A DNA stretch of 64,000 bases from Amycolatopsis sp. (GCF_025464955.1 NZ_JAODNM010000124.1:248001-312000), one strand, 5' to 3'; positions 15,371 through 23,723 are shown, numbered from the stretch's first letter. A program made the numbers and translations. Notes: a model not told the origin generated them from the letters alone.

Positions 15371-16537
15371 CTACGACTCGGGGATGCGATGCGGGACAAA
15401 AGCCGCGCCGTCGTCGGTGACCAGGCCCGAAGTCTCCCGGATGCCGAGCCCCGCCGCGCTGTCGCCGACCACCCACGCGCCGAGCGCCGGGCGGTAGCCC
15501 TGAAACTCCGGCAGCGGGTCGAACGCCTGGTAGACATACCCTTCGGCGCCGTAGACGCCACCTGTCTGGGTCTCGTAGCCGGTCGCGACGATCTGCACGT
15601 TCGCGCCCTCACGACCCAGCTTCGGCTTGCGGACGTACTCCGTGAGCAGGCCGGGGTCGTCGACGAACGCCGGCAGCAGGTTCGGGTGCCCGGGGTAGTT
15701 CTCCCAGAGCACCGCGAGCAGCGCCTTGTTCGACAGCAGCATCTTCCAGGTCGGCTCGATCCACAGGGTCTTCGGCTGGTTGGCGAGCGCGGACTTGCCG
15801 AACTCCTCCTCGACCATCCACTCCCACGGATACAGCTTGACCACGGTGTTCATCGCCGCTTCTTCGAGATCGACGAACCGCTTGAGCACCGGGTCCCAGC
15901 CGATCTCCTCGATCGCCAGGCCGACGGTGTCGAGCCCGGCCTCGGCCGCTGTCTCCTGCAGGTACGCCGTGGTGACGTGGTCCTCACCGGTGGGATCGGC
16001 TGAGGACCAGGTGAAGTGCAGCTCGTTCGACGGGAGCTTGTCGGCGATCTGGGCCCAGCGCTCGACGAGCTTCTCGTGGATCGAGTTCCACTGATCGTCG
16101 TCGGGGAAGACGTCGGTCTTCCAGTGCCACTGCACGATCGCGGCTTCGAGCAGCGTGGTCGGGGTGTCGGCGTTGTACTCGAGCATCTTGGCCGGGCCGC
16201 CGCCGTCGTAGCGCAGGTCGAACCGCCCGTAGACGTGCGGGTCCTGCCGCTTCCACGACTCGGCGATATGCGGCCAGGTCCACTCCGGGATGCCGAAGTC
16301 GCGGTAGCGCTCGGTCAGGATGACGTTGTCGACCGCTTCGAGGCACATCGAGTGCATCAGCTCGACGTCCGCTTCGAGGGACAGGATCTCGTCCATCTCG
16401 AACACGTAGTGCACGGACTCGTCCCAGTACGGACGCGATTTGCCCGCGCCGTCGCGCGCGGGGGTGCCGAACACCAGCCCCTGTTCTTCGACGGTCTTCT
16501 GCCAGTCACGCCGTGGGGCACTGGAATCCCTGCGCAC
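15371..16537 (-). CDS. Glutathionylspermidine synthase-family ATP-grasp amidoligase (YgiC/YjfC-like)
   Basis: A 388-residue protein, the usual length for YgiC/YjfC. The family core is visible in RYDGGGPAKMLEYNADTPTTLLEA (about residues 106-130), IQWHWK-type and WEWM motifs, and the C-terminal KPKLGREGANVQI followed by YVYQAFDPLPEFQGYRPALGAWVVG, which carries ATP-grasp lysine and acidic residues. The ligase domain forms a C-N bond with ATP; the amidase half of true glutathionylspermidine synthase is absent. The GTG start abuts the stop of the YgiB-like gene with no gap. Whether the substrate is a polyamine, a peptide or a lipid headgroup is not known for actinobacterial members. Confidence 0.9.
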   Translation of the reverse strand: MRRDSSAPRRDWQKTVEEQGLVFGTPARDGAGKSRPYWDESVHYVFEMDEILSLEADVELMHSMCLEAVDNVILTERYRDFGIPEWTWPHIAESWKRQDPHVYGRFDLRYDGGGPAKMLEYNADTPTTLLEAAIVQWHWKTDVFPDDDQWNSIHEKLVERWAQIADKLPSNELHFTWSSADPTGEDHVTTAYLQETAAEAGLDTVGLAIEEIGWDPVLKRFVDLEEAAMNTVVKLYPWEWMVEEEFGKSALANQPKTLWIEPTWKMLLSNKALLAVLWENYPGHPNLLPAFVDDPGLLTEYVRKPKLGREGANVQIVATGYETQTGGVYGAEGYVYQAFDPLPEFQGYRPALGAWVVGDSAAGLGIRETSGLVTDDGAAFVPHRIPES

Positions 16538-17197
16538 CTACGAGCCCCCGCTCTTTCCCGTGCCGCCGGTGCCGCCGGTCTTGCCGCTGACCCCGCCGCT
16601 GCTGCCACTGCTGCTCTTGCCGATGCCGAAGCCGCCGCGCTGCACGGACTTGCCCGTCTTGGTGCTGACGTTCGAGTGGGTGGACGGCGCGCTGAACGAG
16701 CCGCCGGAGACCCGGCTTCCGACATTCCCCGAGCCGCCGTAGTTGTAGCGGTACTGGCCGCCGCCGAGGAACAGCGGCATCACCCAGAACCCGGTGCCCG
16801 CGTTGTACGTCGCGCCCTGGCTCTGCAGGTACGCCGGGTCGCAGTCCTGGTCGGCGACGACCGTACTGCTGCCGTCGGTGCACACCGCGGTGACCTCGTT
16901 CGGCTTCGCGACGGTGTAGAACGTCGCGATCAGCCCGACCAGCCCGATGGTGACGCCGCTGCCGATGAGGATCTTGCGCTTGGTCCCGGCCTTGCGGGCG
17001 GCGACCTCGGCGGCCTCGGACTCGGCCGCTTCGCGCTCGTTCTCCTCGATGAGCGCTTGGCGGCGTGCCCGCTGCTCAGCGAGGGAGAGCTCTCGGGGTG
17101 CGGTGTTCTCATCCTGGAACCGCATCGACCCACGCTTGGGCGGTTCTTCGGGTTCGCCGAGGGGGCTCTGCCCCTCCGGGTCGTTCACATCCGTCAT
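16538..17197 (-). CDS. Single-pass membrane protein with Gly/Ser-rich tail (YgiB/DUF1190-like position)
   Basis: A 219-residue protein. Residues 1-75 are charged, with a helical E/R-rich stretch (LAEQRARRQALIEENEREAAES). A single membrane helix spans about 82-102 (ILIGSGVTIGLVGLIATFYTV). The outer part starts with two cysteines (VCTDG, DCDPAY), continues YNAGTGFWVMPLFLGGGQYRYNYGG, and ends in a long Gly/Ser/Thr/Lys low-complexity tail. The pattern of cysteines, a GxGxWxMP/F-type segment and a GS-rich tail resembles the DUF1190/YgiB partner of YgiC. It heads the three-gene block running to 14854. The ATG is preceded by GGAGCG. Confidence 0.75.
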   Translation of the reverse strand: MTDVNDPEGQSPLGEPEEPPKRGSMRFQDENTAPRELSLAEQRARRQALIEENEREAAESEAAEVAARKAGTKRKILIGSGVTIGLVGLIATFYTVAKPNEVTAVCTDGSSTVVADQDCDPAYLQSQGATYNAGTGFWVMPLFLGGGQYRYNYGGSGNVGSRVSGGSFSAPSTHSNVSTKTGKSVQRGGFGIGKSSSGSSGGVSGKTGGTGGTGKSGGS

Positions 17198-17345
17198 CGA
17201 GCGCTCCGTAATCGCCTGCCGCCACGAACTCGAGCTGTGGGCCCTGCCCACCCTAGTTGCATTCCGTGCCCGAAGTGTCCAGTACCCCGATCCCGGCCGC
17301 ACCCTCCCGCGCCGAGTTCGGCAATCGCGGGCATCATGGGACTCG

Positions 17346-18356
17346 ATGTCTGGCAACCTCGAACGGTTCCGTTCGCCCCTGGATTCCCTGAGCACCCGCC
17401 TGGTGATGGCCGGGGTGTTCATCGGAGCGATCCTCGCGCTCGCCCTGAGCGTGACGTTTTCCTGGGGAAGCAACGCCAACGGCGGCAGCGGCGGCGGTGC
17501 CGGGCACCTGTCCGCGGAGGCCGACGCCGCGTTCCACTCGCCGCCGGGCAGCTGCCTGTCGTGGACGCAGGTGGACGCCGCCGACGCGCACAAGGTCGAC
17601 TGCGCCCAGCCGCACCTGTTCGAGGTCACGCAGGTCGTCGACCTGACGGCCAAGTACCCGTCCGGGGCACCGGGGCCCAACCTCGACCTGTGGCAGCAGA
17701 TCTCCCAGGCCAGCTGCAGCGATGGCGCGAAGGCGTATCTCGGCCGCCCCCTCGACCCGTACGGCAGGTTGATGGTGAACATCCTGCGGCCGACCGTCGA
17801 CCAGTGGGGCAGCGGCGACCGGCAGATGCGCTGCGGGCTGGAGTGGACCGGCCCCGGCGGCGGGATCCAGCCGACCACCGGCCCGGCGAAAACCCAGCAG
17901 CAGTCCTACGTCTGGAACCCCGGCACCTGCCTCGGGCTCAACGGCAAGACCGTGGGCGACCCCGTCGACTGCAACCTGCCGCATTCCTACGAGATCATCG
18001 CGACGCTCGACCTGCGCACGAAGTTCCCGGACAGCTACCCGTCGCAAAACGACCAGAAGGCCTGGCTCGACACCCAGTGCGGCAAGGCCGCCGACGACTA
18101 CGACGGCAAGGCCGACCTCTCCGCGAAGAAGCTGATCCTCACCTGGGACGTGCGTGAGCAGGAGAGCTGGGACGCCGGGTCGACCACGGTCAACTGCAAG
18201 GTCGCCGCGACGCTGCCGGACAAGAGCGGCCTCGCGCCGGTGACCGGCAGCATCAAGGGCGCGGCGGGCACCGGCGGCGACAGCCCGCCCGCGTCCGGCG
18301 GCGCGTCTTCCGACGCCGGAGCGAACCCGCCGCCCGGCGGAACGGGCGGCAACTGA
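17346..18356 (+). CDS. Septum formation family protein (membrane-anchored)
   Basis: A 336-residue protein beginning MSGNLERFRSPLDS. One membrane helix lies at about residues 20-40 (MAGVFIGAILALALSVTFSW). Two similar extracytoplasmic domains follow, each opening with a cysteine in a G(S/T)CLSW or GTCLGLNG segment, then (K)VDC..PH..E(V/I) and a late Cys-rich helix. This duplicated arrangement is that of the actinobacterial septum-formation domain. The tail is Gly/Pro/Ala rich. It is divergent from the YgiB-like gene and is followed after three bases by a metalloprotease gene, so the two are probably co-transcribed. A direct cell-division role is inherited from the family name only. Confidence 0.8.
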   Translation: MSGNLERFRSPLDSLSTRLVMAGVFIGAILALALSVTFSWGSNANGGSGGGAGHLSAEADAAFHSPPGSCLSWTQVDAADAHKVDCAQPHLFEVTQVVDLTAKYPSGAPGPNLDLWQQISQASCSDGAKAYLGRPLDPYGRLMVNILRPTVDQWGSGDRQMRCGLEWTGPGGGIQPTTGPAKTQQQSYVWNPGTCLGLNGKTVGDPVDCNLPHSYEIIATLDLRTKFPDSYPSQNDQKAWLDTQCGKAADDYDGKADLSAKKLILTWDVREQESWDAGSTTVNCKVAATLPDKSGLAPVTGSIKGAAGTGGDSPPASGGASSDAGANPPPGGTGGN

Positions 18357-18359
18357 CCA

Positions 18360-18710
18360 ATGCCTGTCGAAATGACGCGTCTGCGGTTCGAGGAGCTGGT
18401 GGCTGACGCGCTTGACGCCGTGCCCGTCCGTTTCGCCCAGGCCATGGACAACGTTGTCGTGCTGGTCGAGGAGTTCAACCCCGAGGTGCCGACCATTCTC
18501 GGGCTCTACCACGGCATCGCGCTCACCGAGCGGACCTCGCACTACGGCGGCGTCCTGCCGGACCGGATCTCGATCTACCGCCGCCCGATCCTGTTCCTGT
18601 GCGACACCGAAGAACAGGTCGTCGAGGAGGTACTGGTGACGGTGATGCACGAGATCGCGCACCACTTCGGCGTCGACGACGCACGCCTGCACGAACTCGG
18701 CTGGGGCTGA
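18360..18710 (+). CDS. Metallopeptidase family protein (zincin, DUF1025-like)
   Basis: A 116-residue protein with the zinc motif HEIAHHFG at about residues 96-103 inside VTVMHEIAHHFGVDD, and the conserved N-terminal segment FEELVADALDAVP. Size and motif match the small actinobacterial zincin-like metallopeptidase family, which is cytoplasmic and of unknown substrate. The third zinc ligand is probably an acidic residue after the HEXXH helix (DDARLHELGWG). It starts three bases after the septum-formation gene and is followed by a repeat-rich intergenic stretch. Confidence 0.88.
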   Translation: MPVEMTRLRFEELVADALDAVPVRFAQAMDNVVVLVEEFNPEVPTILGLYHGIALTERTSHYGGVLPDRISIYRRPILFLCDTEEQVVEEVLVTVMHEIAHHFGVDDARLHELGWG

Positions 18711-18722
18711 CCGCTCCGGTCC

Positions 18723-18795
18723 AGGGCGGTCACTTTTGTACAAGAGTGCCCTGCTTGCGACTTCAACGAGGGCACAAAAGTACAAAAGTGCCCTC
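18723..18795. repeat. Pair of inverted, hairpin-forming repeat units
   Basis: Unit 1 (18723-18752) begins AGGGCGGTCACTTTTG and ends AAGAGTGCCCT. Unit 2 (18768-18795) has arms GAGGGCAC and GTGCCCTC around an A-rich core with GTAC. Unit 1 read backwards resembles unit 2, so the two form a larger inverted repeat, and each can also fold on itself. The location after the metallopeptidase stop suits a terminator; the TTTTGTACAA core is strikingly AT-rich for this genome. Confidence 0.6.
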
Positions 18796-18908
18796 GTTGC
18801 GCCAAGTGCGGCTTTACGGATGGTGATAGGGCAACCACTTTCGGCTATCCTGGCTGATGGGCCGTGCCCGCGGCCTGAGCACCGGTTCCACCATGTACCT
18901 GGGGGTAC

Positions 18909-20183
18909 TTGTTGGCCGAAGCAGAGTTTGTCCCCACCAGCCCGCGCCCGGACCGCCGCCTCACCTGGTTGCTGTCCTCCAGCGCGGTGTCGAACCTGGG
19001 CGACGGCATGGGAAAGGTCGCCTTCCCACTGCTGGCCGCCACGCTGACGCGCGATCCGGTGCTCATCGCCGGGCTGTCCGCCACCCAGTTCCTGCCGTGG
19101 CTCCTGTTCGCGGTGCTCGCGGGCGCGCTCGTCGACCGCGTCGACCGACGCCGGGCGATGATCGCGGCGAACGTCGTGCGCGCTGTCGTCGTCGGCGGGG
19201 TCGCCGCGCTCGCCCTCTCCGGGGCGGTGTCCATCTGGGTCGTCTACGCCGCCGCGCTCGTGATCGGCACCGCCGAGACTGTCGCCGAAAGCGCGGCGAA
19301 CGTGATGATCCCGGCGATGGTCGACCGCGAGCGCCTCGAGGACGCGAACAGCAAGCTGCAGGCCTGCGAGATCGTCGGGCAGACGTTCCTGGGCGGTCCT
19401 GTCGGCAGTCTGACGTTCGGGCTGTTCGCGGCGTTCCCGTTCCTGCTGAACTCCGCGGGCTTCGCGATCGCGGCCGCGCTCTTGGTCGGCTTGACCGGCA
19501 CCTACCGAGCACGCCCTCGCGACTCGAAACCGGCCGCTGAGCCGAGCCGCCTGCGCCAGGATCTCGCCGACGGCCTCCGCTGGCTCAAGGCCAGCCCGCT
19601 GCTGTTGCGATTGGTGATCATCGCCGGACTCGTCAGCCTGGCCAGCGAACTCGCGCAGGCGCAACTCGTGCTCTACGCCCTACAGGATCTGGGCTTGAGC
19701 AACACGACGTTCGGCCTGTTCGCGTTCGTCGGCGGTATCGGCGGGCTCGCCGGGGCCGCGGTCACACCGAGGCTGGTCAAGGCGTCGAGCCGGCGCGCTG
19801 TCCTGCTGTGGAGCATCGCGTGCTGCGGCGCCGGGTTCGGCGGCATGGGCCTGAGCGGGCAACCGGTGGTGTCGGCGGTCCTGTTCGGGGTGTTCGCCGC
19901 GGCGGTGGTCGCGGTGAACGTCGTACTCGGGACGGTCCGGCACACGCTCGTGCCCGGCGAACTGCTCGGCCGGGTCCTCGGTGTCTGGCGAACAGTCGTC
20001 TGGGGCGCGATCCCGGTCGGCGCCCTGCTGGGTGGCGTGCTCACCGACGCGCTCGGGACAGCGAGCCGCACGTTCGGCGTCTCCGGACTGTTACTGCTGG
20101 GTACCGCTGCGTTCGCGTTGGTCTCGCTGCGGCACTTGTCGCTCGGATCCGAGGCCGAACTGTCACGCCAGCAAGGGGTGTAA
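18909..20183 (+). CDS. MFS transporter (drug/macrolide efflux type)
   Basis: A 424-residue membrane protein with about 12 hydrophobic segments. The first-loop motif appears as GALVDRVDRRRAMI (about residues 73-86), characteristic of the major facilitator superfamily, and the second half repeats the topology (GGIGGLAGAAVTPRLVKASSRRAVLLW). The overall look is that of the enterobactin/macrolide-exporter branch (MefA/TetV-like). It uses the proton gradient to export an unknown compound. The start appears to be TTG at 18909, with a G-run at 18901-18905 as the possible ribosome site; no in-frame ATG or GTG gives a complete first helix. Confidence 0.88.
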   Translation: MLAEAEFVPTSPRPDRRLTWLLSSSAVSNLGDGMGKVAFPLLAATLTRDPVLIAGLSATQFLPWLLFAVLAGALVDRVDRRRAMIAANVVRAVVVGGVAALALSGAVSIWVVYAAALVIGTAETVAESAANVMIPAMVDRERLEDANSKLQACEIVGQTFLGGPVGSLTFGLFAAFPFLLNSAGFAIAAALLVGLTGTYRARPRDSKPAAEPSRLRQDLADGLRWLKASPLLLRLVIIAGLVSLASELAQAQLVLYALQDLGLSNTTFGLFAFVGGIGGLAGAAVTPRLVKASSRRAVLLWSIACCGAGFGGMGLSGQPVVSAVLFGVFAAAVVAVNVVLGTVRHTLVPGELLGRVLGVWRTVVWGAIPVGALLGGVLTDALGTASRTFGVSGLLLLGTAAFALVSLRHLSLGSEAELSRQQGV

Positions 20184-20187
20184 AGCC

Positions 20188-20209
20188 GCCATTTCGGTGC
20201 TGAAATGGC
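20188..20209. terminator. Hairpin after the MFS transporter gene
   Basis: GCCATTTC (20188-20195) pairs perfectly with GAAATGGC (20202-20209) around a six-base loop, beginning five bases after the stop codon. There is no T-tract. It is a plausible factor-independent terminator or attenuating hairpin before the next gene, which starts 28 bases later. Confidence 0.5.
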
Positions 20210-20236
20210 ACATCACCCCTGGCTGGGAGGTTCGGC

Positions 20237-20713
20237 ATGGTCACCATGAACAGTGCCGGCAGTGCCAACAGTGCCGGCAACATCGGGCTCACCGTGAGCA
20301 CCGAAGCCACCTTGCCGGACGACGGCCGGATACGACGGCCCCTGGTGCTCGCCGCCGTCGCCGGGTTCGTGCTCGGCTGCGGCCTGATCGGGGTGCTGTG
20401 GAACGTCTCGGGTGTCCAGACCAGCTCGGTCGACGACGCGCAGGCCGCCTGCTCGGCGCTGTACCGGCTCGGTGACCTGCCCACTCCCGGGCAGAAGATC
20501 CCGCTGGGCGCACCCGTGCTCGCGGACGGCGTCGAGCACCGGATGACGGCGGCCCGCGAACTGGCCGCGGCCGCCGCCGAACAAAATCCGGCTTACCGGG
20601 CCCTGTCGGACGACATTTCCGATGTCAACACGATGGTGTCCAACCTGCGCTTCGACGACCCGCGTGGCCAGGCGAGCCTGGCGCACGCGAAGCAGCTCTG
20701 CGCGAGGTTCTAG
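20237..20713 (+). CDS. Small single-pass membrane protein of unknown function
   Basis: A 158-residue protein. About 35 polar residues, rich in Ser, Asn and Gly near the start, precede one membrane helix (PLVLAAVAGFVLGCGLIGVLWNV, about residues 35-57). An extracytoplasmic part of about 100 residues follows, with cysteines at ACSALYRL and KQLCARF that could pair. GGGAGG lies upstream of the GTG-ATG start region. I do not recognise the family. It converges with the DUF4232 lipoprotein gene, sharing the four bases CTAG at the two stops. Confidence 0.7.
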   Translation: MVTMNSAGSANSAGNIGLTVSTEATLPDDGRIRRPLVLAAVAGFVLGCGLIGVLWNVSGVQTSSVDDAQAACSALYRLGDLPTPGQKIPLGAPVLADGVEHRMTAARELAAAAAEQNPAYRALSDDISDVNTMVSNLRFDDPRGQASLAHAKQLCARF

Positions 20714-21360
20714 CTCTTGGCGACGGTCTTGACGGTGAGCTGGTCGCCCGGGATCTTCTCGTTGGCGCAGCCGGTGCCCGGGTCCTGGATGAACTTCGAC
20801 GCCGTGTCCTGCGGGAGGTAGATCCGCAGCCCGTTGGTCGCCGTCGGACGGCAGGTCGCCGGTTCGAAGTTCGCGACCTGCACGAACCCGATGTCAGCCT
20901 GGACGCTGTCGCCCTTGTTCAGGGTGAACGCCGCGCCCTTGGTCCCGACGCGGACCGCCGCCTGGCCGACCTGGTGACCGTCTGCGCCGGCCACGTACGA
21001 GACGCCGGGGAACCCCTGGACGATACATTTGCGACCGCTGGAGTTGGTGATCACCAACTGCCGGTAGACCGTGCCCGCGGCGGCGTCACCTTGGCCGAAG
21101 GACAGCGTGACATCGGCGGCTTTGCAGAAGCCGTCGGTGTTGCTCGCCTGCGCGGGCGGCTCAGTGGCGGAGTTGCTGCTCCCGGCCGGACTCGGTGTCG
21201 CGCTGGACGAGGATGAAGCGGGGGTCGAAGTGTCCGATGCAGGGGAGGATGGTGTCGACGACGCGGAGCTGCCGGAACCACTTCCGCACCCCGCGAGCAC
21301 GGTGGCCAGCACCGCTCCGGCCGCGACCACCCCGACGTGCGTGATCTTGTTTCGCACCAT
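20710..21360 (-). CDS. DUF4232-domain lipoprotein
   Basis: A 216-residue secreted lipoprotein. The signal sequence (VRNKITHVGVVAAGAVLATVLAGC) ends in the lipobox LAGC. A Ser/Pro/Ala-rich linker of about 60 residues spaces the folded domain from the membrane. The domain (about 95-216) shows the DUF4232 pattern: C(K)AADVTLSFG, YRQLVITNSSGRKCIVQGFPGVSYV, and a closing Asn/Gly-rich strand with CANEKIPG. The start at 21360 follows an excellent GGAGGT ribosome site. Its function is unknown; such proteins are common at the actinobacterial cell surface. Confidence 0.85.
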   Translation of the reverse strand: MVRNKITHVGVVAAGAVLATVLAGCGSGSGSSASSTPSSPASDTSTPASSSSSATPSPAGSSNSATEPPAQASNTDGFCKAADVTLSFGQGDAAAGTVYRQLVITNSSGRKCIVQGFPGVSYVAGADGHQVGQAAVRVGTKGAAFTLNKGDSVQADIGFVQVANFEPATCRPTATNGLRIYLPQDTASKFIQDPGTGCANEKIPGDQLTVKTVAKS

Positions 21361-21474
21361 GGTCTTACACCTCCAGTTACCAGTTGACTTACCAATCGGT
21401 AGACGTCTCATCAACCGGCCCGGTTGCGTCACACCCCCCGAAACGGTGAATCACCCACTTACCGAATGGCGACC

Positions 21475-22158
21475 ATGACGGAATTTTGTAACGAAGCATG
21501 GCTCCACACTGTGAAACTACAACAGGCGGTGCTTGACCACCCGTTCAACGAGGAGCTGGCCGACGGATCACTCTCCCGGGAGCGGTTCCAGTTCTACCTC
21601 GCACAGGACGCCCGGTACCTCGTCGGCTTCGGCCGCGCACTGGCTGTCGCGGCCGCGCGGGCGCCGGAACCGGACGACCTGACGTTCTTCGCCGGCGCCG
21701 CGCGTGAGGCTGTCGTCGTCGAGCGCGCCCTGCACGAGGACTACTTCGAGAGCTTCGGGCTGAGCGAAGCGGATCTGTCGGCGATCGAAACCTCCCCGAC
21801 CTGCCTCGCCTACACGTCGTTCCTGCTGGCCACCGCGCAAACCGCGAGCTACGGCGAGCTGGTCGCGGCCCTGTTGCCCTGCTTCTGGGTGTACCAGCAC
21901 GTCGGCAGCGGCATCCTCGGCCGCACACAGGTGGCGGACAACCCGTACCGGGCGTGGATCGAGACCTACGCCGACGACGAGTTCGCGGCCTCGGTACAGG
22001 CGTGCCGGGACGCTGTCGACCGCGCCGCGGCCGCCGCCGACCCCGGCACCCGGCAGCGCATGCTGGCGGCCTTCACCCGGGCGTGCGAGTACGAGTGGAT
22101 GTTCTGGGACAGCGCCTACCGGCTGGAATCCTGGCCGACGCTGCCTTACCGCGGTTAG
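21475..22158 (+). CDS. tenA: TenA family protein (thiaminase II/aminopyrimidine aminohydrolase)
   Basis: A 227-residue all-helical protein. Family landmarks are HPFNEELADGSLSRERFQFYLAQDARYL at the N-terminus (with the active-site Asp of the AQDA segment), CLAYTSFLL(A)TA with the catalytic-type Cys region, ALLPCFWVYQHVG, and the C-terminal E(Y)EWMFWDSAY with two Glu residues. TenA hydrolyses degraded thiamin to recover the pyrimidine for thiamin synthesis. An in-frame ATG three codons earlier (21466) is also possible; neither has a strong ribosome site. I saw no TPP riboswitch in the roughly 110 bases upstream, and no other thi gene is nearby. Confidence 0.88.
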   Translation: MTEFCNEAWLHTVKLQQAVLDHPFNEELADGSLSRERFQFYLAQDARYLVGFGRALAVAAARAPEPDDLTFFAGAAREAVVVERALHEDYFESFGLSEADLSAIETSPTCLAYTSFLLATAQTASYGELVAALLPCFWVYQHVGSGILGRTQVADNPYRAWIETYADDEFAASVQACRDAVDRAAAAADPGTRQRMLAAFTRACEYEWMFWDSAYRLESWPTLPYRG

Positions 22159-22163
22159 CGGTC

Positions 22164-22191
22164 GTCACAGCGTCACGATGTCACAGCGTCA
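22164..22191. repeat. Twelve-base direct repeat between convergent stops
   Basis: GTCACAGCGTCA occurs at 22164-22175 and again at 22180-22191, 16 bases apart, in the gap between tenA and the phosphatase gene. The second copy contains the phosphatase stop codon. It looks like a small local duplication; no function is evident. Confidence 0.6.
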
Positions 22192-22803
22192 GAGCGGGGT
22201 GTCGACCCAGCGAAGGCAGTGCCAGCCGCCGGGTACGGCTTCCAGGACGACGACCCCGGTGTTCGGGATGAGGGCGGAGTTCGCGACCTCGGGCCGGACG
22301 TTATCCGAGAGCCAGTCCGCGGCCAGCCGGATCGCGCCGCCGTGGCTGACCAGCACCGCGATGCCGTCGGGGTCGGCCTGCTCGTGCTTCGCCCGGATCT
22401 GCGCGGCGGCGGCCGTCATCCGCGCGTGGACGCTCTCGCCGCTTTCCCCATCGGGCATCGACGAGCTGAGATCGCCCCTGGTCCAGGGTTCGACGGTGGT
22501 CAGGTAGGTCTTGACCGACTCCGGGTCGCTCAAGCCCTCGAGCGCGCCGGCCTGGACCTCATACGCCCCGGCGACGACCTGGACGTCGAGGCCGAGCTTC
22601 GCCGCGAGCGGCGCGGCCGTCTGCTGCGCGCGAGTCGCCTCCGACGCGTAAACGGCCACGATCGGCTCGCCGTCCAGCCGCTCCGCCAGTTCGTTCGCCT
22701 GCTCCAGGCCCAGTTCGGTCAGCGGCGGTCCCGGCAATGCCGTATCGAGCGACTTCCGCACGTTGCCGATCGTCTGTCCGTGCCGGACCAGGTAGAGCTT
22801 CAA
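22189..22803 (-). CDS. Histidine phosphatase family protein (phosphoglycerate mutase-like)
   Basis: A 204-residue protein with the phospho-accepting motif LVRHGQT at residues 4-10, the later Glu/Arg region YASEATRAQQTA, and the second catalytic histidine in VLVSHGGAIRL. This is the branch-1 histidine phosphatase fold; dPGM-type mutases are longer (about 230-250) and have different loops, so a small-molecule phosphatase is more likely. The TTG start overlaps the pheA stop as TTGA, making it the downstream, translationally coupled partner of pheA. The substrate is unknown; the fixed pairing with pheA is common in actinobacteria. Confidence 0.9.
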   Translation of the reverse strand: MKLYLVRHGQTIGNVRKSLDTALPGPPLTELGLEQANELAERLDGEPIVAVYASEATRAQQTAAPLAAKLGLDVQVVAGAYEVQAGALEGLSDPESVKTYLTTVEPWTRGDLSSSMPDGESGESVHARMTAAAAQIRAKHEQADPDGIAVLVSHGGAIRLAADWLSDNVRPEVANSALIPNTGVVVLEAVPGGWHCLRWVDTPL

Positions 22804-23711
22804 GCGAGTTCGCCCTTTCGGATGGCCGCGACCCAGCCGGCGGCTTGGGTGAAGTCCTCGTTGGCGGCGTCCGGCTGGATAGTCGCCCGGACCTCGTCGG
22901 CGCGCGGGTGCGAACCGAGGAAGCGGACATCGCCGCAGCGGCGGCGCAGCGCGGCGAGCGCGTCCCCGATCCGCGCTTCGGACACGTGGCCTTCGAAGTC
23001 GACGAAGAACCGGTACTCGCCGAAGTTGCTCTTCGTCGGCCGGGCGTCGAGCTTGGTCAGGTTGATCCCGCGCGAAGCCAGCTCGGTGAGCAGCTCGGCG
23101 AGCGTCCCGATGCGGTTCGGGGTGGAGGCGACGATGGACGTCCGGTCGGCGCCCGTCGGCTCCGGCAGCGAACCCGGCTTCGTGACCAGCAGGAACCGGG
23201 TCTGCGCGTCGAGGACATCGGCGACGCCGGTCGCGAGCACCTTCAGCGGGTAGTGCTCGACAGCGATCGGCGCGCTCACCGCGGCGTCGAAATCACCGTT
23301 CTGGACCTCGACCGCGGCGGCGGACGTCGACGACGTGGCCACCGGGCGAGCGCCCGGGAGGTTGGCCTCGAGCCAGTGCCGGACCTGCGCCAGCGCATGC
23401 GGATGGCTCGCGACCGTGCGGATCTCGCCGGCGTCGTGCCTGGTGAGGATGCTGAAATGGACCGGCAGCAGCGCCTCGGCCACCGCGATGAGCGGCTCGC
23501 CCGTGCTGAGCCCGTCCAGGGTCGCCGTCACGGGCCCCTCGACCGAGTTCTCCACCGGCACACAGGCTGCATCGGCATCACCGGCCCGCACGGCGGCGAG
23601 CGCCAGCGGGATGGTTTCGGCGGGGATCAGTTCGTCGTCGGACGTGGCAAGGGTGCGGGTGGCCTGCTCGGCGAACGTTCCCCGTGGGCCCAAATAAGCG
23701 ATTCGCGACAC
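22800..23711 (-). CDS. pheA: Prephenate dehydratase
   Basis: A 303-residue enzyme that converts prephenate to phenylpyruvate in phenylalanine synthesis. The catalytic part (about residues 1-185) starts IAYLGPRGTFAEQA and contains the ENSVEGPVTATLDGL segment and the TRFLLV motif ending near residue 185. A C-terminal ACT domain (about 200-290) for phenylalanine feedback is visible in RTSIVASTPNRIGTLAELLTELASRGINLTKLDARPTK and YRFFVDFEGH. It is monofunctional, with no chorismate mutase domain, as is usual in actinobacteria. The GTG start is preceded at six bases by a TAGCCT hexamer, so the mRNA may be leaderless. Confidence 0.97.
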   Translation of the reverse strand: MSRIAYLGPRGTFAEQATRTLATSDDELIPAETIPLALAAVRAGDADAACVPVENSVEGPVTATLDGLSTGEPLIAVAEALLPVHFSILTRHDAGEIRTVASHPHALAQVRHWLEANLPGARPVATSSTSAAAVEVQNGDFDAAVSAPIAVEHYPLKVLATGVADVLDAQTRFLLVTKPGSLPEPTGADRTSIVASTPNRIGTLAELLTELASRGINLTKLDARPTKSNFGEYRFFVDFEGHVSEARIGDALAALRRRCGDVRFLGSHPRADEVRATIQPDAANEDFTQAAGWVAAIRKGELA

Positions 23712-23717
23712 CCCGCC

Positions 23718-23723
23718 AGGCTA
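23718..23723 (-). promoter_or_regulatory. Predicted -10 element of a leaderless pheA promoter
   Basis: On the minus strand TAGCCT is followed by six bases and then the pheA GTG, the standard arrangement of actinobacterial leaderless promoters. No ribosome site is visible. Confidence 0.4.

Noticed and set aside
16016..18157. Plus-strand frame of 713 codons
   Set aside because: It is antisense to the YgiC-like and YgiB-like genes and out of frame with the septum-formation gene; composition is that of a shadow.
17334..19664. Minus-strand frame of 776 codons
   Set aside because: It covers three good plus-strand genes with recognised domains; no family resemblance in the translated shadow.
21361..21474. 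Possible TPP riboswitch before tenA
   Set aside because: The upstream sequence lacks the conserved CUGAGA and related thi-box elements.
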